A DNA stretch of 64,000 nt, taken from Jiangella mangrovi (lineage in GTDB: Bacteria > Actinomycetota > Actinomycetes > Jiangellales > Jiangellaceae). A model generated the notes under the pieces. That model made no database searches and was not told the DNA's origin. It was given only the letters and a program-made list of their open reading frames with translations. Below, piece by piece: positions 24,844 to 34,202 of this stretch. A program made the translations under genes and the position numbers. The stretch's first letter is position 1. The number at the start of each line of letters is the position of its first letter. The stretch is from the NCBI RefSeq assembly GCF_014204975.1, contig NZ_JACHMM010000001.1, positions 3,658,001 through 3,722,000 on the forward strand, in the 5' to 3' direction.

Positions 24844-25827
24844 CTACGGGTGGGACGGCAGGGGGTGGTGGCACAGGAGGACGCCGCCGTCCGGCGCGCC
24901 GACGTCGGCCGGCACCTCTCCGCGGCACACGTCGAGGGCGCGGCCGCACCGTCCGGCGAACGCACAGCCCTCGCGCCAGTCCGAGCGCCCGGGACGTTCG
25001 GCGGTGGTGTCGAAGACGTCGAGGTCCCACGCGGGGTGTGACGGCTCCGCGTGCAGCAGCGACTCGGTGTACGGGTGCCGGGGCGTCGTGAGCACCCGGT
25101 CCGGAGCGCCGCTCTCGACGATCCTGCCGCGGTACATCACGTAGACGCTGTGGGCGATCGCGCGCACGATCGCCAGGTCGTGGCTGATCAGCAGGTAGCC
25201 GATGCCGTACGCGTCCTGCAGCTCCTCGAGCAGGTTGATGATCTGGGCCTGGATCGAGACGTCGAGCGCCGACACCGGCTCGTCGAGCACGATGAGCGAC
25301 GGCCGCAGCACCAGCGCCCGGGCGATGGCCACGCGCTGGCGCTGCCCGCCGGACAGCTCGCTGGGACGGCGTCGGGCCCAGTCCCGGGGAATGCCGACCG
25401 ACTCCATGGCCTCGGCGACGCGGTCGGCGAGCTCGCGGCGGCTCGACACCGCGCGGTGCACGACGAGCGGCTCGCCGATGATGTGCCGCAGCTCCATGCG
25501 CGGGGTGAGCGACGTGTTCGGGTCCTGGAAGACCACCTGGACCCGGGCGGCGCGCTCCTTGGCGCGCGGCCGGCCCGGATGGGCCTCGAGGTCGCCGATC
25601 CGCACGACGCCGGCGTCGGGGGTCTCGAGGCCGAGGACGCAGCGGGCCAGCGTCGTCTTCCCGGAGCCGGACTCGCCGACCAGCGCCGTCGTGCGGCCGG
25701 CCTCGACACGGAGGTCGACCTCGGCCATGGCGTCGATGAGCCCGACGGTGCGGCGGGACAGCGGGGAGAGCTGGCGGAACCGCTTGGACAGCCCCCGCAC
25801 GTCGAGGACCGGTGTGCTCTGACTCAT
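24844..25827 (-). CDS. Oligopeptide/dipeptide ABC transporter ATPase (OppF/DppF-like)
   Basis: A 327-residue ABC ATPase. Walker A GESGSGKTT, the LSGGQRQRV signature, Walker B LIVLDEPVSALD and the H-loop SHDL are all present, with the Opp/Dpp C-terminal extension (HPYTESLL) that carries Cys residues. It starts one base after the stop of its partner ATPase. As the F-type subunit it should energise uptake together with the D-type partner, the two permeases and the binding protein upstream in the same operon. Confidence 0.93.
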   Translation of the reverse strand: MSQSTPVLDVRGLSKRFRQLSPLSRRTVGLIDAMAEVDLRVEAGRTTALVGESGSGKTTLARCVLGLETPDAGVVRIGDLEAHPGRPRAKERAARVQVVFQDPNTSLTPRMELRHIIGEPLVVHRAVSSRRELADRVAEAMESVGIPRDWARRRPSELSGGQRQRVAIARALVLRPSLIVLDEPVSALDVSIQAQIINLLEELQDAYGIGYLLISHDLAIVRAIAHSVYVMYRGRIVESGAPDRVLTTPRHPYTESLLHAEPSHPAWDLDVFDTTAERPGRSDWREGCAFAGRCGRALDVCRGEVPADVGAPDGGVLLCHHPLPSHP

Positions 25828-25828
25828 C

Positions 25829-26806
25829 TCAGCCCTCCACCAGAGTGCAGCGCACGTGGTGACCGTCGGCCACGGTGCGCAGGCCGACGTCGTGTGCGCA
25901 ACCGGCGTGGACGTGGGCGCAGCGGGGAGCGAATCGGCAGCCGGTGCTGGGCTCGCGCATGTCGGGCGGCGATCCCGGGATCGGGCGCATCCGTGTCCGC
26001 CCGTCCGCGGCGGGCGCGGCCGCGAGCAGGCCGCGCGTGTAGGGCATGGCCCCGTTGCGCAGGACGTCCGCCGCGGTTCCGACCTCCACGAACTCGCCCG
26101 CGTACATGACGGCGACGCGGTCGGACGAGCGTGCCGCCAGATAGAGGTTGTGGGTGATGTGCAGCAGCGCCATGCCGCGATCGCGCTGCAGCCGGCGGAG
26201 CAGCGCGACCACCCGCGCCGCGACCGTCACGTCGAGGGACGAGGTCGGCTCGTCGGCGACGAGCACGGCCGGGCGAGGAGCGATCGCCATCGCGATCGCG
26301 ACGCGCTGGGCCAGGCCGCCCGAGAGCTGATGGGGGTAGTCGTTCATCCGGCGCGCCGCGTCCGGGATGCCGACGTGGTCGAGCAGTTCGACCGCCTCGC
26401 GCTCGGCCTCGCGGCGGCCGAGCTTCAGGTGGATGCCGAGGATCTCGCAGAGCTGCCCGCCGATGCGCAGGCTCGGGTTGAGGTAGGCCTTGGGCTCCTG
26501 GAAGACGTAGCTGAGCAGCCGCCCCGCCACGCCGCCGACGCCGGCCTCGACGTCGCCGGGGACGAAGCGCGTGTCGTCGATCGCCATCGACTCCCAGCTC
26601 ACGTCGGCCTTGCCCTGGAGCAGGCCACCGAGGCTGCGCGCGACGCTCGACTTGCCGCTTCCGGACTCGCCGACGATGGCGAGGCTCTCGCCGACGCCGA
26701 TCGAGAAGGACACGCCGGTGACCGCGGGATTGGGCCGGCTGCCCCGGTAGGTCACCGACAGGCCGTCGACGGACAGCCGCGGCGTGGGTGTGTGCCTCGC
26801 GGGCAT
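25829..26806 (-). CDS. Oligopeptide/dipeptide ABC transporter ATPase (OppD/DppD-like)
   Basis: A 325-residue ABC ATPase with Walker A GESGSGKSS, signature LSGGLAQRV, Walker B VLVADEPTSSLD and H-loop THNL. The C-terminal oligo_HPY region contains four Cys (CRFAPRC...C...C), typical of the Opp D/F families and known in some to bind an iron-sulfur cluster. It lies three bases from the permease gene upstream. The order SBP, permease, permease, OppD, OppF is the canonical one. Confidence 0.93.
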   Translation of the reverse strand: MPARHTPTPRLSVDGLSVTYRGSRPNPAVTGVSFSIGVGESLAIVGESGSGKSSVARSLGGLLQGKADVSWESMAIDDTRFVPGDVEAGVGGVAGRLLSYVFQEPKAYLNPSLRIGGQLCEILGIHLKLGRREAEREAVELLDHVGIPDAARRMNDYPHQLSGGLAQRVAIAMAIAPRPAVLVADEPTSSLDVTVAARVVALLRRLQRDRGMALLHITHNLYLAARSSDRVAVMYAGEFVEVGTAADVLRNGAMPYTRGLLAAAPAADGRTRMRPIPGSPPDMREPSTGCRFAPRCAHVHAGCAHDVGLRTVADGHHVRCTLVEG

Positions 26807-26809
26807 GCG

Positions 26810-27751
26810 TCAGACCTCCACCCGGTCGGTCCGGAACTCCAGGACGTCCCTCAGACGGTCGCCGAGCAGGCTCACGGCCAGCACGAGCGAGGTGAGCGCG
26901 ATGGCGGCCGGCCAGAGCATCCACGGCGCGGTGAACAGGTAGCTCTTGCCCGCGCTGATGTCCGCGCCCCAGCTCGGCGTCGGCGGCGGCACCCCGGCGC
27001 CGAGGAAGCTGAGACTCGCCTCGGTGATGATGGCCGTGGACAGGACGTAGGACGCCTGGACATTGAGCGACGAGCTCATCGACGGCAGGAAGTGCCGGGT
27101 GAGGACGCGCCACTTGCTGGCGCCGAGCGCGAGCGCCGCCTGCCCGAACTCGAGCTCCTTCAGTGCCCGGACCTCGCCGAAGGAGACCCGGGCGAACAGC
27201 GGGATGTAGACGACGGACAGGGCGATGATGATCGTGAGCAGGCCCTGCCCGAGGACGGCCATCAGGACGATGGCCAGGACCAGGCCCGGGATGGCCATCA
27301 GCGCGTCGACGACCCGCATGAGGACCTGGGAGAGCCCGCGGTAGAAGCCGGCCGCGGAGCCGATGGCGGTGCCGACGACCATGCAGACGACGACGGTGAC
27401 CGACGCGAGCAGGAGCGAGACCCCCGCGCCGTGCACCAGCCGGGCGGCGACGTCGCGGCCGAACTCGTCCGTGCCGAGCCAGTGGTCGGCCGACGGGGAC
27501 GACAGCCGCTCGCTCACGTTCGTCGCGAGCGGGTCGCCGGGGACCAGGAACGGTCCGAGGACGGCGACGACGACCCAGAAGACCACGACGCTGCTGCAGA
27601 CGATCGCCAGCGGCGACCCGGCGAGCACCGTGCGGAGGAACGCGCGGACGCCACCGACCGGGCGGTGCGGCCGTGCCCCGCCTCCCGCCTTCGCGGTGCC
27701 GGCGACCACACCGGTCACCGCGTCACCGAGCGTCGTGCGTCGTGCTGCCAT
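26810..27751 (-). CDS. Oligopeptide/dipeptide ABC transporter permease (DppC/OppC-like)
   Basis: A 313-residue membrane protein with an N-terminal cytoplasmic extension, a first helix (LAIVCSSVVVFWVVVAVLGP) and five further helices with the BPD_transp_1 EAA loop (ALALGASKWRVLTRHFLP). It has the GTDEFGRDVAARLVHGA segment typical of DppC/OppC. Gene order and close spacing to the B-type permease put it in the transporter operon. Substrate is not evident. Confidence 0.93.
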   Translation of the reverse strand: MAARRTTLGDAVTGVVAGTAKAGGGARPHRPVGGVRAFLRTVLAGSPLAIVCSSVVVFWVVVAVLGPFLVPGDPLATNVSERLSSPSADHWLGTDEFGRDVAARLVHGAGVSLLLASVTVVVCMVVGTAIGSAAGFYRGLSQVLMRVVDALMAIPGLVLAIVLMAVLGQGLLTIIIALSVVYIPLFARVSFGEVRALKELEFGQAALALGASKWRVLTRHFLPSMSSSLNVQASYVLSTAIITEASLSFLGAGVPPPTPSWGADISAGKSYLFTAPWMLWPAAIALTSLVLAVSLLGDRLRDVLEFRTDRVEV

Positions 27752-27766
27752 GGGGTCTCGCCTCCG

Positions 27767-28714
27767 TCAGTTCGGCTTGATGCGCGGGTTCACCCAGGCC
27801 TGGGCGAGGTCCGTCAGGAGCATCACGAGCACGTAGATCGCCGTGATGGTCAACATCACGCCTTGCAGCAGGACGATGTCCCTGGTGCGGACACCGTCGA
27901 TGAGCAGCTGGCCCATGCCGGGGATGCCGAAGACCACCTCGATGATCACGGTGCCGGTCACCAGGGAGCCGAAGCCGACGCCGATCACCGTGATGGTGGG
28001 CCCGAGCGCGTTCGGCAGCGCGTGCCGCACGACGCGGCGGACGCGGCCGAGACCGCGCGCCCTGGCGGCGAGCAGGTACTCGCTCGACAGCACCTCGACC
28101 ATGCTGCCGCGCATCATCCGGGCGATCAGCGCCGCCTGCTTGATCGCCAGGGCGGCGACCGGCAGCGCGAGCGTCCGGATGCTCGCGCCGAGGTCGTCCC
28201 ACGGGGCGACGAAGCCCGTGGCCGGCAACCACCGCAGCTGCACGGCGAACAGCGCGATCAGGAGGATGGCCACGACGAAGTTCGGCACCGCGATGCCGGC
28301 GACCGACCCGGCCGACAGCATGCGGTCCAGCCACCGGTCGCGACGCAGCGCCGCCACCACTCCCAGGACGATGCCGATCACGATGGCGACCGCCTCGGCC
28401 GCGATCGCCAGGGTGAGCGAGACCAGGCCTCGCTTGCCGATGATCGAGCTGACCGGCTCGGAGAGGAACACCGACTCGCCGAGGTCGCCGCGGAGGACCC
28501 CGCCGAACCACGAGCCGAACCGGACCAGCCAGGGATCGTCCAGGCCCAGTTCGGTGCGCAGCCGCGCGAGCTGCTCCGTGCTCGCGGAGTCGCCCAGCAG
28601 CACCCGGGCGGGGTCGCCCGGCACGATCGACATCAGCAGGAAGGTGAGGACGGCGACGATGACCAGCACCGGAAGGGCTGCCACGAGCCGCCGTACCGCG
28701 TAGATCAACAGCAT
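27767..28714 (-). CDS. Oligopeptide/dipeptide ABC transporter permease (DppB/OppB-like)
   Basis: A 315-residue membrane protein with six predicted helices, starting with RRLVAALPVLVIVAVLTFLL as in DppB/OppB proteins, the PGDPARVLLG motif, and the EAA loop ARARGLGRVRRVVRHALP. It follows the binding protein gene by 12 bases and precedes the DppC-like gene by 15 bases. With its partner it forms the translocation channel. Confidence 0.93.
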   Translation of the reverse strand: MLLIYAVRRLVAALPVLVIVAVLTFLLMSIVPGDPARVLLGDSASTEQLARLRTELGLDDPWLVRFGSWFGGVLRGDLGESVFLSEPVSSIIGKRGLVSLTLAIAAEAVAIVIGIVLGVVAALRRDRWLDRMLSAGSVAGIAVPNFVVAILLIALFAVQLRWLPATGFVAPWDDLGASIRTLALPVAALAIKQAALIARMMRGSMVEVLSSEYLLAARARGLGRVRRVVRHALPNALGPTITVIGVGFGSLVTGTVIIEVVFGIPGMGQLLIDGVRTRDIVLLQGVMLTITAIYVLVMLLTDLAQAWVNPRIKPN

Positions 28715-28726
28715 GCGTCGTCCCGC

Positions 28727-30310
28727 CTACTGGGTGAGGCGTGCGTTCCACAGGTGCGGGACGTTGAGCTTGGTCGGATCGAAGTCCGCCAGGTGGTACG
28801 TCGCGTTGAGATCGGAGACCTCGGGACCCTTGATGTACGGGAGGTCCTGGTAGAAGAGCTCCTGGATCGCATCGTGCGCCGCGGTCAGGTCGGAGTCCGA
28901 GGTCGCCGACGAGAACGCGCTGACGAGGCCGTTCATCTCCTCCGAGCAGTAGGCGCCGACCGTGTTCCCGCACGACAGCGCGCTCAGCTGCGTGGCGTCC
29001 GGGACGTTGTTGATCTGGCCCATCGCGATGTGCCAGCCGTCGGGCTGACTGCGTCGTTCCTGCATCGCCGCGGTCTCCATGAGCTGCGGCTCTACCGTGA
29101 AGCCGGCCTTCTCCAGCTGCTCCTCGAGGAGGATCGCCATCCGGTAGGTCGCGGGCGTGGACGTCGTGATGACGACCAGCGGCTCGCCGTCGTAGCCGGC
29201 CTGTTCGGCCATCGACCGCGCCCGGTCCGGGTCGCCGGCGTTCCAGTCGTCGGTGCCGGCGTCGCTGGCGAACCGGGTGCCCGACGAGGGGATCGCCGGC
29301 GACAGCTCCCACAGCTCGTCCGGACCGAGGGACGCCGCGATCTCGTCCATGTTCAGCGCGACCAGCAGCGCACGGCGCATCGCCGGATCGCCGATGACGG
29401 GGTCCTGGGTGTTGAGGTAGGCAGCGACGCTGCCCACGATCCGCGGCGTCACCTCGACGCCGTCGGTCGACTCGATGATGTCCAGCTGGTCCAGCGGCAG
29501 CGACTCGACGTAGTTGAACTCGCCGGTCTGCAGGCCCGCGAGCCGCGCGCTCTCGTCCAGCACCGGCCGGTAGACGATCTCCTCGACGCCGGCCTCGCGC
29601 GCCCCGGCGTGGCCGGACGGCTCGCCCTCGGGAGGGACGTAGTCGGGGAACGCCTTCAGCACCAGCTCGACGCCGGACTCCCAGTGATCGATCATGAACG
29701 GCCCGGTGCCGATGAGCTGCTCCGGCTCCAGGACCCCGGTCCCGGCGGCCTCGGCGGCGCTCGCCGCGATGATCCCCGTCGTAGTGGTCGCCAGGTACGA
29801 CGGCAGCAGCGGCTTGGGCACGCTGAACGTGAAGACGACGGTGGTGTCGTCCGTCGCCTCCAGGCTCTCGAGGCCGGTCATCCACCCGGCGGCGCGCCCG
29901 TCGACCTCCATCCACCGCTCGAGCGAGGCGACGACGTCGGCGGAGGTCAGCGGGTCGCCGTTGTGCAGCTTCACGTTGCGCAGCGTGATGGTGTAGGTCG
30001 TCAGGTCGGGCGAGGCCTCGACGGTGTCGGCCAGTAGCGGCTGCGGCGCCCACTCGTCGTCGAAGGCGAAGAGCGTCTCGACGACGTTGATGGTCCGGAA
30101 GTGGACGTTGCCCTGGGTGCTGGCCATGAAGTCCAGCGTCTCGGGCTCCTCGGCGGCGGCGACCACGAGCGTCCCCTCGGGCCCGTCCCCGGCCGCCGGA
30201 GCGCCGTCCCCGGCCGCCGGTGCGCCGTCGTCGGAGCCGCCGGAACACGCGCCGATGGCCAGCGCGCCGGCGAGGGCGAGGGCGAGCAGGGCCAGTGGTC
30301 GTCGAGCCAT
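28727..30310 (-). CDS. ABC transporter substrate-binding lipoprotein (SBP family 5)
   Basis: A 527-residue exported lipoprotein. The signal ends in the lipobox AIGAC, with Cys as the lipidated residue, and a Gly/Ala/Asp linker that repeats GDGAPAA twice. The mature domain has the SBP_bac_5 pattern (EEPETLDFMAS, LTSADVVASLERW). The ATG at 30310 is chosen because it places the signal peptide at the N-terminus and has GGGAGC upstream; an earlier start at 30367 would mask the signal. It is the first gene of the importer operon, downstream of the PucR-type regulator. Ligand unknown: peptides, opines or glycosides are possible. Confidence 0.93.
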   Translation of the reverse strand: MARRPLALLALALAGALAIGACSGGSDDGAPAAGDGAPAAGDGPEGTLVVAAAEEPETLDFMASTQGNVHFRTINVVETLFAFDDEWAPQPLLADTVEASPDLTTYTITLRNVKLHNGDPLTSADVVASLERWMEVDGRAAGWMTGLESLEATDDTTVVFTFSVPKPLLPSYLATTTTGIIAASAAEAAGTGVLEPEQLIGTGPFMIDHWESGVELVLKAFPDYVPPEGEPSGHAGAREAGVEEIVYRPVLDESARLAGLQTGEFNYVESLPLDQLDIIESTDGVEVTPRIVGSVAAYLNTQDPVIGDPAMRRALLVALNMDEIAASLGPDELWELSPAIPSSGTRFASDAGTDDWNAGDPDRARSMAEQAGYDGEPLVVITTSTPATYRMAILLEEQLEKAGFTVEPQLMETAAMQERRSQPDGWHIAMGQINNVPDATQLSALSCGNTVGAYCSEEMNGLVSAFSSATSDSDLTAAHDAIQELFYQDLPYIKGPEVSDLNATYHLADFDPTKLNVPHLWNARLTQ

Positions 30311-30513
30311 GTGATCAGCTCCCTGAGGGCTGGATGGGCGGCTGAAAAATCTTCGATTATGTATCAACGCAGGCTGCGCAGTGTGTGGCGCAGCTCAGAG
30401 CAAGCGGAGGTGAGGGGCCGCCTCGACGGACGGTGTGAAGGACACTACTGGCCGGCCGGCGACGTGATGCCGGTCACAGTGTCCCGACTTCGGCGCCTCC
30501 GGTTGACACTGCG

Positions 30514-32124
30514 TCACCAGTCGAAGACGCGCCGATCGACGCCCGCGTGGCGCACCGCCGTCAGCGCCACGTGCAGCGAGAGGCACGACTCGGCGTCGTC
30601 GAGGTCGACCTTCAGCAGCTGCTGCAGGCGGTCCAGCCGCCGGTACAGGGCCTGGCGGCTCAGGTGCAGCGACCTCGCCGTCAGCGCGCGGTTCCGCCCC
30701 GCCGTCAGGTAGGCGTGCAGCGTCCGGAGCAGCTCGGTGCCGTCGCGGCTGGTGTCGGCCAGCAGCGCTCCGAGCTCGCGCTCGATGAACGCCTCGAGGC
30801 GGGGATCGCTGCGGAGCATGGTCAGCAGGCCCGCCAGCCGGACGTCGGCGAGGGTCAGATAGGACTCGCCGGCGGCGCGGCACGGCGCCGCACGGGCGAC
30901 GACCGCCGCCTCGCGCAGAGACGCCGCGGCCTGCGCCATGGTCGACGCCACCGCTCCCGCCCCGACCACGACGCGCCGTCCCGTCGAGGTGAACCGGCGG
31001 TGGACGGCGTCGGCCAGCTGGCGCACCGTCTCTCGGTGCGGTCCCGTGCCCGGCACGGCCAGCACGACCCCGATGCCGCGTTCGAGGGGACCGGCGATGG
31101 CCGCCGCGCTCACCTGGTCGATCGCGGCGGCCACCAGCGCGTCACCGTGGGACTGGTCGACGGCGTCGCTCGCGGGACCCCTGGGGTCCACGACGAGGCC
31201 GAGCAGGGCGTGGCCCGCCATCGGCACGCCGAGCGCGGCGGCCCGGGAGTACAGGTCCTTGTCGTCATGGTGTCCGGCGACGATGTCGGCGAGCAGGCAC
31301 CGGTGCGCCTGCCGCTCCAGCGTCGGCGCGTCGGGCTCGATCAGCCGGCCGAGCGCCAGCGCGGCGGCCGCGCGCTCGAGCGCCATGCGCTGGTTGCTGG
31401 TGCAGGTCTCGCCGGGTTGCAGGATGAGCCGGCCCCAGGCCTGGGACCGCGCGCGCACCGGCGCCACGAGCCATCCTTCGGGGCCGTACCGGCCGGTGTG
31501 GTCGACGGCGTGAGCATGGCGCGACCGCCGCTCCCAGTCGCCCAGCACGACGTCGCGGTGGTGGCCGGCGTGCGACGCCGCGAGCACCCGGTGGGCGGGG
31601 CTCTCGAGCACGACCGGGGCGCCGGCCCACCGCGCCGCCTCGTCGACGATCTCCTGCGTCGTCGCGCCCTCGGTGCCGAGACGGGTGAACGCCTCGTGGA
31701 TCTGCTCCGAGGTCTTCAGCAGCGCCAGCTGGCTGCTGAGGATCACGCTGTGGACCGCCTCGGTGATGGAGATGAACGGGACGCCGCTGTGGAACGCGAC
31801 GAGCACCACGCCGCGCCGGTCGGCCTCGTCCACCATGGCCTGGGGCAGGGTCGTCCACCGGAAGCCCAGCTCGATGCCGACGCCCACCACGCCGTTGCTC
31901 GCCAGCGACTGGATGTAGCGGCGCAGGTCACCGGCGTTCTCGGGAAGGGCCACGCCGGTGGTCAGCAACAGCTCGCCGCCCCGCACCAGCCCCGTCACGT
32001 CGCGTAGCTCGAGGGCGTGCACCCACCGCACCGCTCGATCCACGCCGTCCTTGCCGGCCGCGATGCGCGGGTGACCGCGCTGGACCTCCGGAAGTTCCAG
32101 GATCTCCGCGACCGTGGGGTACAA
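30514..32124 (-). CDS. PucR-family transcriptional regulator
   Basis: A 536-residue regulator starting at TTG 32124, preceded by GGAGGATCTC; no ATG or GTG start with a ribosome site fits the conserved N-terminus. The PucR domain (YPTVAEILELPEVQRG, residues ~1-120) is followed by a GGDEF-like/GAF-like middle (~250-400) and a C-terminal HTH_30 (ALTARSLHLSRQALYRRL). PucR proteins usually activate purine or amino-acid degradation and linked transport. It precedes the importer operon on the same strand and is the obvious candidate regulator. The gap between them (30311-30513, about 200 bases) holds no gene that I can see and is locally AT-rich near 30345-30370, fitting a promoter. Confidence 0.9.
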   Translation of the reverse strand: MYPTVAEILELPEVQRGHPRIAAGKDGVDRAVRWVHALELRDVTGLVRGGELLLTTGVALPENAGDLRRYIQSLASNGVVGVGIELGFRWTTLPQAMVDEADRRGVVLVAFHSGVPFISITEAVHSVILSSQLALLKTSEQIHEAFTRLGTEGATTQEIVDEAARWAGAPVVLESPAHRVLAASHAGHHRDVVLGDWERRSRHAHAVDHTGRYGPEGWLVAPVRARSQAWGRLILQPGETCTSNQRMALERAAAALALGRLIEPDAPTLERQAHRCLLADIVAGHHDDKDLYSRAAALGVPMAGHALLGLVVDPRGPASDAVDQSHGDALVAAAIDQVSAAAIAGPLERGIGVVLAVPGTGPHRETVRQLADAVHRRFTSTGRRVVVGAGAVASTMAQAAASLREAAVVARAAPCRAAGESYLTLADVRLAGLLTMLRSDPRLEAFIERELGALLADTSRDGTELLRTLHAYLTAGRNRALTARSLHLSRQALYRRLDRLQQLLKVDLDDAESCLSLHVALTAVRHAGVDRRVFDW

Positions 32125-32200
32125 GAGATCCTCCGTCCGTCCGACAGTTCGTGGAGCGTAACGCCCTGGTCGCCGCGGACACCAGGGTCCCGGCGTCGAG

Positions 32201-32225
32201 GCGTGGGGACGACGCGGGCGGGTAC
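32201..32225 (+). promoter_or_regulatory. SigB/SigF-type promoter before the GlsB-like gene
   Basis: GCGT, a 15-base spacer and GGGTAC fit the general-stress promoter pattern GNNT-N14/16-GGGTAY of actinobacterial SigB/SigF/SigH sigma factors. It lies 51 bases upstream of the GTG start at 32276. Confidence 0.6.
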
Positions 32226-32275
32226 GGGGACAGCGAACGCGGCGAAGCCCAGCCGCCCGATACGAGGAGACGACC

Positions 32276-32536
32276 GTGATCGGATTCATCGTCGCCGGCC
32301 TGATCATCGGCGCACTCGCCCGGCTGATCAAGCCCGGCAAGCAGAACCTCGGCTGGATCGCCACCCTGCTGCTCGGACTGGCCGGATCGGTCATCGGTGG
32401 CGTGGTGGCGAACCTGCTCGGCACGGGGGACATCTTCGAACTGAACGTCCTCGGATTCATCGTCGCCGTGATCGCCGCCGTGCTGCTGATCGGTACCGCT
32501 GAGGCGCTGAGCGCCCGGCACCGTCAGGACGCCTGA
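32276..32536 (+). CDS. GlsB/YeaQ/YmgE-family stress membrane protein
   Basis: An 86-residue membrane protein with three hydrophobic segments and the Gly-rich pattern of the transglycosylase-associated family (GLIIGALARLIKPGKQ, LLGLAGSVIGG, GTGDI). GTG start with GAGGAG upstream. In many bacteria this family is under general-stress control, consistent with the SigB-type promoter found upstream. It overlaps the 3' end of the convergent SRPBCC gene by 13 bases. Confidence 0.9.
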   Translation: MIGFIVAGLIIGALARLIKPGKQNLGWIATLLLGLAGSVIGGVVANLLGTGDIFELNVLGFIVAVIAAVLLIGTAEALSARHRQDA

Positions 32537-32964
32537 CCCTCCGCGATGCGGACCAGGCGGCGCAGCGACTCGTCGTTGCGCGGCTTGAGCAGCAGGCCCT
32601 GCAGCGGCGACGGCAGGAGCCGGCCCGGGCCCTTGCTCAGCTCCTCGAGGAAGCGGATCTCGGTGTGGCCGTCCGTGCTCGGACGCAGCTCGATCCGGAC
32701 CCTGGCGGCGCCGACCGGCCACGCCCGGGCCTCGAGCTCGAGCAGCGAGCCGGGCTCGGCGGTGACGACGGTGGTGACGTCCTCGATCGACAGCGGCCAG
32801 GGGCCGACGCTGTGGTGGATCCGGCTGCCCGGCGCGGGCCAGGCCGGGTCCACGGCGCGGATGTGCGAGGCGCCCACGACCCATCCGGCGAAGCTCCAGC
32901 CGTCGGCCAGCACGGCGTAGACCTGCTCCGGTGTCACGTCCACCCGCCGCTTGACCTCGATCAT
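32524..32964 (-). CDS. SRPBCC (START-like) family protein
   Basis: A 146-residue single-domain START/SRPBCC protein, ATG at 32964 with GGGGAGGG upstream. Features are the N-terminal strand IEVKRRVDVTPEQVYAVL, the W-x-FAGWVVGAS loop and a C-terminal helix. These proteins bind hydrophobic ligands; in aromatic polyketide clusters some act as cyclases or aromatases. It is the third gene of the minus-strand operon after UbiA and the geranylgeranyl-reductase homologue, so it probably serves the phenolic-lipid pathway, perhaps by holding the lipid intermediate (inferred). Confidence 0.8.
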   Translation of the reverse strand: MIEVKRRVDVTPEQVYAVLADGWSFAGWVVGASHIRAVDPAWPAPGSRIHHSVGPWPLSIEDVTTVVTAEPGSLLELEARAWPVGAARVRIELRPSTDGHTEIRFLEELSKGPGRLLPSPLQGLLLKPRNDESLRRLVRIAEGQAS

Positions 32965-33054
32965 GTGACCCTCCCCAGCCGTCCGTTCCGCGGTCCCGGG
33001 CAGGTACCCAGGCCCGTCGCCCCCATGCACCGCCGCCCGGACGACGAGCGCGGC

Positions 33055-34185
33055 TCAGCGCGGGGTGAGGGCGCGGGCCAGTCCGGCCAGCACGTGGCGG
33101 GTCAGCCGTCCCTGGCCCAGCCCGAGGTCGACGAGGTCGTCGAAGACGCCCTGATCGCGGCGCGCCGCCGTGATGCCGGCCCGCAGCACCGCCGGCACCG
33201 CGGACAGGCGAGCGGCCCCGGCCGTGTGCCGCAGGTGCGGCCCGAGCATCGCCCGCACGGCCGTCCGGTATCGCCCTCCGGCCGACCCGGGACGCCCGGC
33301 GCTGACGGCGGCCGCCGCGGCCCGTCCGGCCAGGGCACCCGTCGCCACCGCGTAGTGGATGCCCTCGCCGGTCATCGGGTTGATCAGGCCCGCGGCGTCG
33401 CCGGCCAGCAGGAGCGGCCCGCCGGGCTGCGCCCATCGCCACGACGACAGCGGCAGGTGGTGGCCGCGCCAGTCGGTCCCGTCCTCGGCGCCGGGCAGGA
33501 CCTCGCCGAGGCGCCGCAGCAGCGCGGCACGGGTCAGGCCGTCCGTGGCGAAGGCGCCGTAGCCGACGCTGGCCAGCCCGTCGCCGCGGTCGAAGCACCA
33601 CGCGTACGCCTGCGTGACGTGCGGGTCGAACGCGATGACCTGCAGGCCCGACCAGCGCGGCGGCGTGGCCACGTAGCCGCGCAGCGCGATGGCCCGGCGC
33701 CGCGCGGGCGGGAGTCCGGCTGCCTTGCGGACGACGGAGTACGCGCCGTCCGCGCCCACCGCCACCCGGGCCGCGATGTCGCCGTCGACGACCACGACGT
33801 CGCCCCGGGAGCGGACGGAGCGCACCCGGCGTCGTTCGAACCGCGCCCCGGCGCCGACGGCGGCCGCCAGCAGCCGGTGGTCGAGGACGGTGCGCGGGAC
33901 GACCCGGACCGCCCGCCGCATGGGGCGCGACACCCGGTCCTCGCCCCGGGCCAGCTCCAGCCGCCGCACCGGCGCCCAGTCGTCCAGCAGTCCCGGGACA
34001 CCCAGGACGGCCAGGACGTCCGTCACGTCCGGCGAGATGCCGTCGCCGCACGCCTTGTCGCGCGGGAAGTCGGCGCGGTCGAGCAGCAGCACGCGCAGCC
34101 GCGGGTCCGCCGTCAGCGCCCCGAGCGCCGTCGCCGATCCGGCCGGTCCGGAGCCGACGACGACGAGGTCCCAGGGGTCATCCAT
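33055..34185 (-). CDS. Geranylgeranyl-reductase-family FAD oxidoreductase
   Basis: A 376-residue flavoprotein. N-terminal FAD site VVGSGPAGSATALGAL, the family motif KACGDGISP (~46-54), and a GDAAGLINPMTGEGIHYA motif (~270-287) that contacts the flavin. Family members reduce double bonds of prenyl chains. It lies 17 bases downstream of the UbiA gene, so a role in saturating one bond of a prenyl donor or product is a strong hypothesis: it would give the dihydro-prenyl group seen in some actinobacterial hydroquinones. No electron donor gene is next to it. Confidence 0.88.
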   Translation of the reverse strand: MDDPWDLVVVGSGPAGSATALGALTADPRLRVLLLDRADFPRDKACGDGISPDVTDVLAVLGVPGLLDDWAPVRRLELARGEDRVSRPMRRAVRVVPRTVLDHRLLAAAVGAGARFERRRVRSVRSRGDVVVVDGDIAARVAVGADGAYSVVRKAAGLPPARRRAIALRGYVATPPRWSGLQVIAFDPHVTQAYAWCFDRGDGLASVGYGAFATDGLTRAALLRRLGEVLPGAEDGTDWRGHHLPLSSWRWAQPGGPLLLAGDAAGLINPMTGEGIHYAVATGALAGRAAAAAVSAGRPGSAGGRYRTAVRAMLGPHLRHTAGAARLSAVPAVLRAGITAARRDQGVFDDLVDLGLGQGRLTRHVLAGLARALTPR

Positions 34186-34202
34186 GAGGAGGCACTACCC
34201 GT

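Noticed and set aside
30185-30240. Short tandem repeat in the binding-lipoprotein gene
   Set aside because: Two units of a Gly/Ala/Asp linker after the lipidated Cys; ordinary lipoprotein linker, not a mobile or CRISPR repeat.
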